Shown piece after piece: positions 13,113-19,831 of a stretch of DNA of 19,831 nt. Below the pieces are notes generated by a model. That model was not told the origin of the DNA and did not search any database. It saw nothing but the letters and a program-made list of their open reading frames with translations. The position numbers and the translations under genes are program-made. Numbering within the stretch: the stretch's first letter is position 1; each line of letters begins with the position of its first letter. The stretch is from CAYFVR01 sp046541515 (GTDB lineage: Bacteria; Desulfobacterota; Desulfobacteria; Desulfobacterales; Desulfococcaceae), in the NCBI GenBank assembly GCA_046541515.1, contig JBKHDD010000086.1, positions 1-19,831 on the forward strand. The letters run 5' to 3'.

Positions 13113-14457
13113 CGAGTCGATCATCCGGGAAAATTTGGAACGGATTCTGATCGAGGAGCGCTACGACGTCGCCTCGGTTTCCACCGGCGGCGAGGCCCTG
13201 GAGACGCTGGAAGCGGCCGAAATGGACGTGATGCTGCTGGACCTGAATCTGCCCGACGTCACCGGTCTGGAGGTGCTGAAGCGGGCCCGGGAGCTGGACC
13301 CGGAGCTGATGGTCATCGTCATCACCGGATACGCCTCGGTGGATTCGGCGGTCCAGGCCCTGAAGCTGGGCGCCTACGACTATCTGAAAAAGCCGTTCAA
13401 GGCCGACGTGATCAAGCTCATCGTCCGGCTGGCCTTCGAGGCCCAGAATCTGCGGGACAAGGTGGGCAACCTGGAGCGGCGGGTGAAGCCGATCCCCAGC
13501 CATCTCAACATCATCGCCGAAAGCGACCAGATGCGGGCGATTCTGGACCAGGTGACCGAGGTGGCCCGCCACGACGAGGCCACGGTGCTGGTCACCGGCG
13601 AAAGCGGCGCCGGCAAGCAGGTGGTGGCCCAGTCGGTCCATCTGTTGAGCCCCCGCAAGGAGCGGCCGTTTCTCGAGATCAACTGCGCGGCCCTGCCGGA
13701 CAATTTGTTGGAGAGCGAGCTGTTCGGCTACGAGAAGGGGGCCTTTACCGACGCCCGGCAACGAAAAAAGGGGCTGTTCGAGGCGGCCGAGGGCGGCACG
13801 GTGTTTCTGGACGAGATCGGCGAAATGCCCATGAACCTCCAGGCCAAGCTGCTGGGGGTGCTGGAGAAGAAGCGCTTCCGGCGGCTGGGCGGCCACCGGG
13901 ACATCGACATCGACGTGCGCATCGTGGCGGCCACCAACATCGATCCGCGCAGAGCCATCGAGGAGCGGCGGTTCCGGGAGGATTTGTACTACCGGCTCAA
14001 CGTGTTTCCCATCCACATTCCGCCCCTGCGGGAGCGGCCCGACGACGTGCTGGCCCTGGCCCATCTGTTTCTGCTGAAATTCGCCCGGCAGTTCGGCAAA
14101 AGCTTCGCGGGCATCGAGCCTCGGGCCGGGGAATACCTTAAAAGTTACTCCTGGCCCGGCAACGTGCGGGAGTTGCGCAACGTGCTGGAGCGCATCTGCA
14201 TCATGCACGACGAGCCGGCCCTGCGCGTCTCCCTGCTGCCCCGGGAAATCGTCTCCTTCGAAGAGGGGGCGTCGTATGTTGCAATCCCCGAAAACGTCTT
14301 CGACATTGAAGCGGTGGTGGACGAGGTGACCTCCCAGTTGATCAAACGGGCCATGCGCAAGGCCGAGGGCAACATCGCCAGCGCGGCGCGGCTGCTGGGG
14401 ATTCCCCGGGGGACGCTGCGGTACAAGTTGAAGCGGTATCGGGTGGAGGGGTATTGA
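13087..14457 (+). CDS. Sigma-54-dependent response regulator, NtrC family (receiver-AAA+-Fis HTH)
   Basis: 456 residues, starting inside the kinase gene, so the two are translationally linked and are cognate partners. The receiver domain (1-115) keeps the acidic pair Asp8/Asp9, phospho-acceptor Asp52 in LLDLNLP, Thr80 and the lysine of KKPF. The AAA+ domain (about 140-375) has Walker A GESGAGKQ (171-178), Walker B TVFLDEIGE (about 238-246) and the arginine-finger segment FREDLYYRLNVF. The sigma-54 contact loop reads GAFTDA (218-223) rather than GAFTGA. A Fis-type helix-turn-helix closes the protein (AEGNIASAARLLGIPRGTLR). Family members activate sigma-54 promoters from upstream enhancer sites. 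The target is unknown; oadGB is the obvious local candidate, though no -24/-12 promoter was recognised there. Confidence 0.93.
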   Translation: MQKILVVDDESIIRENLERILIEERYDVASVSTGGEALETLEAAEMDVMLLDLNLPDVTGLEVLKRARELDPELMVIVITGYASVDSAVQALKLGAYDYLKKPFKADVIKLIVRLAFEAQNLRDKVGNLERRVKPIPSHLNIIAESDQMRAILDQVTEVARHDEATVLVTGESGAGKQVVAQSVHLLSPRKERPFLEINCAALPDNLLESELFGYEKGAFTDARQRKKGLFEAAEGGTVFLDEIGEMPMNLQAKLLGVLEKKRFRRLGGHRDIDIDVRIVAATNIDPRRAIEERRFREDLYYRLNVFPIHIPPLRERPDDVLALAHLFLLKFARQFGKSFAGIEPRAGEYLKSYSWPGNVRELRNVLERICIMHDEPALRVSLLPREIVSFEEGASYVAIPENVFDIEAVVDEVTSQLIKRAMRKAEGNIASAARLLGIPRGTLRYKLKRYRVEGY

Positions 14458-14473
14458 TTTTTTGAGGGGGAAC

Positions 14474-14560
14474 ATGAGTCAAACCAACCCCAAGGACATC
14501 GCCGCGGACAAGGCCCGTCACCGGACGCGCCAACCATGCCCTCGATTTTTTTATTTTTAA
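14474..14560 (+). pseudogene. Short ORF with strong ribosome-binding site, probable truncated third gene of the kinase/regulator operon
   Basis: 28 codons from the ATG at 14474, begun 16 bp after the regulator stop. GAGGGGG precedes it, one of the stronger ribosome-binding sites in the window. The first ~20 codons (MSQTNPKDIAADKARHRTRQ) use G+C-rich codons like the neighbouring genes. After about base 14540 the sequence turns abruptly into A+T-rich runs and reaches a TAA. This looks like the 5' end of a gene cut off by inserted DNA. Its continuation was not found in the rest of the window. A genuine tiny peptide is the alternative. Confidence 0.4.
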
Positions 14561-14733
14561 TTTCAAATATATATGGTGGAATGGCCCATTTTTCCCCGCA
14601 AATCGCCTCTATTTCAAAAACGGTCCGGCGCGTCCTTGGCTTGGAGCTGTTGCCCAAATCCATCCTGCATGTTATTTTCGGCTTTGTTTATTGGATTCCA
14701 ACGGTTTGCGGCCTGGAGGAAGGGGGCGATCGC

Positions 14734-16623
14734 ATGCGGCGGCGAGGGAGAACCATCACTGGCGGAAAAACGGGAATGCCTAGAATTCGGGAGGCCATGG
14801 GTCGAACGACCCTGGTTCGCCTTCCGGATCCCGACGGGCGGGTTAAACAAGTGGGGCATGCCGCCTACGAGGCGGTGAAGCGAGGCCGAGTCCAACAGCT
14901 CTGGCACTGGGTCCGGAACAAGATGGTGGGCGCATGGCGCTACGATGTGAAGCCGGAACTCACGTCCAAGGTCGGCTGGGGCCTGGCCGGTTTCAATGCT
15001 TCCATGCTGGCGGTTTCCACCGGGGTGGGCGTCACCGGCGTCGTGGTTTCCGTGGCCTATCCACCGGCGGCCCCCATTGCCGCCATCTCCTGCGGCGGCA
15101 TTGCCCTGTTGCTGACGTTCGGCAAATTTACGGTCAACAAGCTGGTCAAAACGGTGGCCGGATTTAGCCGGTTCCGGACCAACGCCGACTGGCTGAAAAA
15201 ACATGAGAAGGCGGAGAAACAGCAATCCCGGGATTGGGCCATCGCGTTGTCGAGCCATGCCTCCGATGCCGTTCGGCGCGCCGTGGACCATTTCGCCAAG
15301 GCCGAGAACCTGGCTCAAAATTTGAAGATCCGGAAAGGGCGGGAGATCGAGACCTGCAACGACGTGATCCAACGGGTGCGTCTGTTTGCCGATTTCATCC
15401 ACGAATCCGACAAGTGCCGCAATTATCTTCTGCCCATCTTCGACCTGATTATCCTCACGCTCATCGACTACATCGAATTTTCCAAAACGTGGAATTCCAC
15501 GGAACGGGTCGTCTATGAAAATGCGGTGAATCATTGGGTCTATCAGGAGGATCATTCCCGATGCAAAAACATTTGCTTTTACGGGTATTTCTTCGGCTCC
15601 GATTCCCAGTCGGACAAGGGGACGATCCGGCTGGAAGCCGACGATGTGCTGAAGTTCGCCACCGACATGGCCAAAGAGATGGAAAAAGCCATGCGCGGCC
15701 ATCTTTCCGGCAAGGCCCAGGCTCGCGGCAAGGCGGCGGCCCAGTTCGGGCAGGCGTCCGAAAAACGAAAAAACATGCTCTATGACGCCGTTTATACCCG
15801 GGCGGACAAAATCAAGGCCTTGCACAAGGCGACCAATTACTGGTCCCGGACCACGCGCAAGGAGAAATTTTTTGACGGGTTCAACATGAGCCTGGAAGGC
15901 ATTTCCCTGGCCGGCAGCGTGGCCGGAACCGGCCTGGGCATGGCCACCGGCGGGCTGAATCTCGCCGGTCAGACGGCTGCGGCCTCCGGGACCAAGGTCG
16001 TAAAGTATGCGCTCAAGACCGCATTGGCGGGAATCAAGGGCGTGGGCGCGTTGGGCGGATTTATCGCCGACAAGGCGGCCGACAAACTGGTGGTGCCCAA
16101 GCTGAGCCGGGACGGGGAATTGGTTCTGGAGTCCTTTGTGGCGCGGGACACCCCCGCAAATTTGAAAGACGAGGGGGTTGCCGCCGGCGACCTGATCAAA
16201 AAGCTCGCCGATCACCTGAACAAAGCCGTGGCGGCCCACGAAGAGATGCGCAAGACCTTCAACGGGAAGATCGTCATTGATTCCTGCGACACGGCGTTGG
16301 GGATCGGCGCAAAGGTTTATGAATTTCTGCATTACATGGACAAGATGGAGGTCGATCTGATTCAGCTTTTGGCCTTTGCCAATCTGATGGCGGAAAAAAG
16401 TCTCCTGTGGGCCAACGCGGAAGCCATGTCCTGGGTGGAACTGGACGCCGCCGTAACCCAATGGGTGGCCAATCCGCTGGTTCACGACGCCTGCCGGGCA
16501 AGCCATTCCCACTGCTATGGGGCCAAACGGATGCAACACACGGTCCGAACGGGATTCATGCATTTGCATAAAAGTATGGTGCAGGACGGATTCGATCATT
16601 GGCAGCCGGAAAAACCGATGTGA
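14734..16623 (+). CDS. Large orphan protein of unknown function with glycine/alanine-rich hydrophobic segments
   Basis: 629 residues from the ATG at 14734, chosen because GGAGG and AGGGGG (14715-14726) lie just upstream. The frame is open from 14536, where it overlaps the truncated ORF, and an ATG at 14776 is another option. A basic N-terminus is followed by a hydrophobic pair of segments (about 82-109 and 112-138). A long helical, charged middle (150-385) follows, then a glycine/alanine-rich stretch (about 386-446, with GSVAGTGLGMATGG) that could form a membrane hairpin. The C-terminal helical part has a His/Cys-rich end (583-612: HDACRASHSHC, HLHK). I recognise no family. The segment pattern recalls pore-forming or injected effector proteins, but this is inference from composition only. 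Third positions are richer in A/T than in aconitase, suggesting acquisition. Confidence 0.7.
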   Translation: MRRRGRTITGGKTGMPRIREAMGRTTLVRLPDPDGRVKQVGHAAYEAVKRGRVQQLWHWVRNKMVGAWRYDVKPELTSKVGWGLAGFNASMLAVSTGVGVTGVVVSVAYPPAAPIAAISCGGIALLLTFGKFTVNKLVKTVAGFSRFRTNADWLKKHEKAEKQQSRDWAIALSSHASDAVRRAVDHFAKAENLAQNLKIRKGREIETCNDVIQRVRLFADFIHESDKCRNYLLPIFDLIILTLIDYIEFSKTWNSTERVVYENAVNHWVYQEDHSRCKNICFYGYFFGSDSQSDKGTIRLEADDVLKFATDMAKEMEKAMRGHLSGKAQARGKAAAQFGQASEKRKNMLYDAVYTRADKIKALHKATNYWSRTTRKEKFFDGFNMSLEGISLAGSVAGTGLGMATGGLNLAGQTAAASGTKVVKYALKTALAGIKGVGALGGFIADKAADKLVVPKLSRDGELVLESFVARDTPANLKDEGVAAGDLIKKLADHLNKAVAAHEEMRKTFNGKIVIDSCDTALGIGAKVYEFLHYMDKMEVDLIQLLAFANLMAEKSLLWANAEAMSWVELDAAVTQWVANPLVHDACRASHSHCYGAKRMQHTVRTGFMHLHKSMVQDGFDHWQPEKPM

Positions 16624-16645
16624 CCGTTTCCGACGATCCGTTTCG

Positions 16646-16663
16646 AAATCCGGGGATTTTTTT
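16646..16663 (+). terminator. Weak intrinsic-terminator-like hairpin after the orphan gene
   Basis: AAATC-CGGG-GATTT followed by TTTT, starting 22 bp after the stop. The stem is A+T-rich and only 5 bp, so efficiency is doubtful. It ends in GATTTTTTT, also present at the left junction (14544-14552). Confidence 0.3.
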
Positions 16664-16756
16664 CGGCCCTCCCGGGTCGAAGGGGGCGGTCGTCCGCCAA
16701 CGGCCGTTCCCTTCCGCTTTCCCTTCGCCGCGAATCGCCCCGATTCCACTTTTCGG

Positions 16757-16783
16757 TTGATCCCGACGCCCGCCCGTTATAAT
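16757..16783 (+). promoter_or_regulatory. Candidate sigma-70-type promoter of aconitase
   Basis: A perfect TATAAT (16778-16783) is preceded after 15 bp by TTGATC (16757-16762). Transcription would start near 16790, leaving a leader of about 140 nt before the ATG at 16931. Confidence 0.5.
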
Positions 16784-16797
16784 TCTTTCGGATGTAC

Positions 16798-16820
16798 CCG
16801 AATCCCTCCGGGACGTTCGG
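16798..16820 (+). promoter_or_regulatory. Hairpin at the start of the aconitase leader
   Basis: CCGAA-TCCC pairs with GGGA-TTCGG (16810-16813 and 16816-16820) with a 2-nt bulge (CG) and loop TCC. It lies right after the predicted transcription start. It does not have the CAGUG loop and bulged C of an iron-responsive element. It may stabilise the message 5' end. Confidence 0.35.
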
Positions 16821-16930
16821 CAATTCCCCACAATCCCCCGGATCGCGAAAACCATTCCCGTCGGCTTCGCGCCGGTCGCGGCCCACCGTCGCGCTCCGAT
16901 CTCCTCATTTGAAACCCCCAAGGAGGCATT

Positions 16931-19675
<2,745 letters not shown>

Positions 19676-19755
19676 GAAGCGGTTGTTTTGTTGGCGGGCT
19701 GGAGTCCGGGGTTTCGGGCTCCGGCCCCGCTTTCCGCGTTCCTTTCAGTGCGGTT

Positions 19756-19808
19756 AGCCGGGAGGTGAACCTCCCGGCTGATTCCGGAAAAGCGCCCTGA
19801 AGGGCGCT
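19756..19808. repeat. Two perfect inverted repeats with GA centres downstream of aconitase
   Basis: AGCCGGGAGGT-GA-ACCTCCCGGCT (19756-19779) has an 11-bp stem, and AGCGCCCT-GA-AGGGCGCT (19791-19808) has an 8-bp stem. They are 11 bp apart and both have a GA centre. They lie 80 bp after the aconitase stop. Terminator action without a T-run, or a REP-like dispersed repeat, are both possible. Confidence 0.65.
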
Positions 19809-19831
19809 CCCCTCCAGCACGCCTGCCTCGT

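Larger units (their letters stand above)
16624..16930. other. 307-bp intergenic region before aconitase
   Basis: It holds a weak terminator-like hairpin after the orphan gene (16646-16663), a promoter-like pair (16757-16783), a 9-bp leader hairpin (16798-16820) and the aconitase ribosome-binding site AAGGAGG (16920-16926). No gene was recognised. Nothing resembling the missing part of the truncated ORF at 14474 was found. Confidence 0.55.

Noticed and set aside
9888..13124. Very long leftward open frame (over 1000 codons) opposite oadB and the kinase
   Set aside because: It is antisense to two clearly recognised genes and its product is low-complexity (His/Gln/Gly/Pro rich). This is typical of G+C-rich shadow frames.
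14536..14733. Longer N-terminus for the orphan protein from the ATG at 14536
   Set aside because: This start lies inside the short ORF begun at 14474 and has no ribosome-binding site. The ATG at 14734 has a purine-rich site just upstream. Not excluded outright.
16798..16820. Iron-responsive element in the aconitase leader
   Set aside because: The stem-loop lacks the CAGUG(N) loop and bulged C required for an IRE.

Overview
The window is GC-rich bacterial chromosomal DNA, densely coded on both strands, with a few A+T-rich patches. The gene content suggests a Gram-negative anaerobe of the Desulfobacterota (former Deltaproteobacteria). It includes an extended gamma subunit and a beta subunit of a sodium-translocating decarboxylase, a Cache-domain histidine kinase with an NtrC-type regulator, a linked hisH-hisF pair, and an AcnA-type aconitase. 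That placement is inference from gene content and protein style; no rRNA or other phylogenetic marker is present.

Region 1 (1-4470) is housekeeping. A PhoH-family ATPase runs leftward off the window edge. It is divergent from a rightward series: a CvpA-family membrane protein, MazG, HisH and HisF. HisH and HisF overlap and make the two subunits of imidazole glycerol phosphate synthase. A strong hairpin and three 14-bp tandem repeats close this block, where it meets genes arriving from the other strand.

Region 2 (4487-7712) is a leftward accessory block of three genes. In order of transcription these are a membrane-anchored protein with two tandem beta-sandwich domains, a winged-helix-like protein with an AT-hook-like basic tail, and a secreted, C-terminally anchored HExxH metalloprotease of the peptidase-MA type. 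The protease appears to start at a CTG codon overlapping the stop of the gene before it.

Region 3 (7713-8246) has no convincing long gene. It holds three consecutive hairpins and one possible 43-residue ORF.

Region 4 (8247-14457) is a rightward cassette. It has a stand-alone cyclic-nucleotide-binding-like domain protein, an OadG-like subunit with an unusual C-terminal extension, the beta subunit of a Na+-pumping decarboxylase, and an overlapping sensor-kinase/response-regulator pair. Tight spacing suggests the signalling pair regulates, or is co-expressed with, carboxylate decarboxylation and sodium export. The alpha (carboxyltransferase) and biotin carrier subunits are not here.

Region 5 (14458-16663) starts with a short ORF that has a strong ribosome-binding site and stops in an abrupt A+T-rich junction. 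A large orphan gene of unknown function follows, with glycine/alanine-rich hydrophobic segments. Its base composition differs from its neighbours, so it looks like an acquired gene.

Region 6 (16664-19831) holds a complete aconitase with its own promoter-like sequence and hairpin-bearing leader. Downstream are two perfect inverted repeats with matching GA centres at the right edge.
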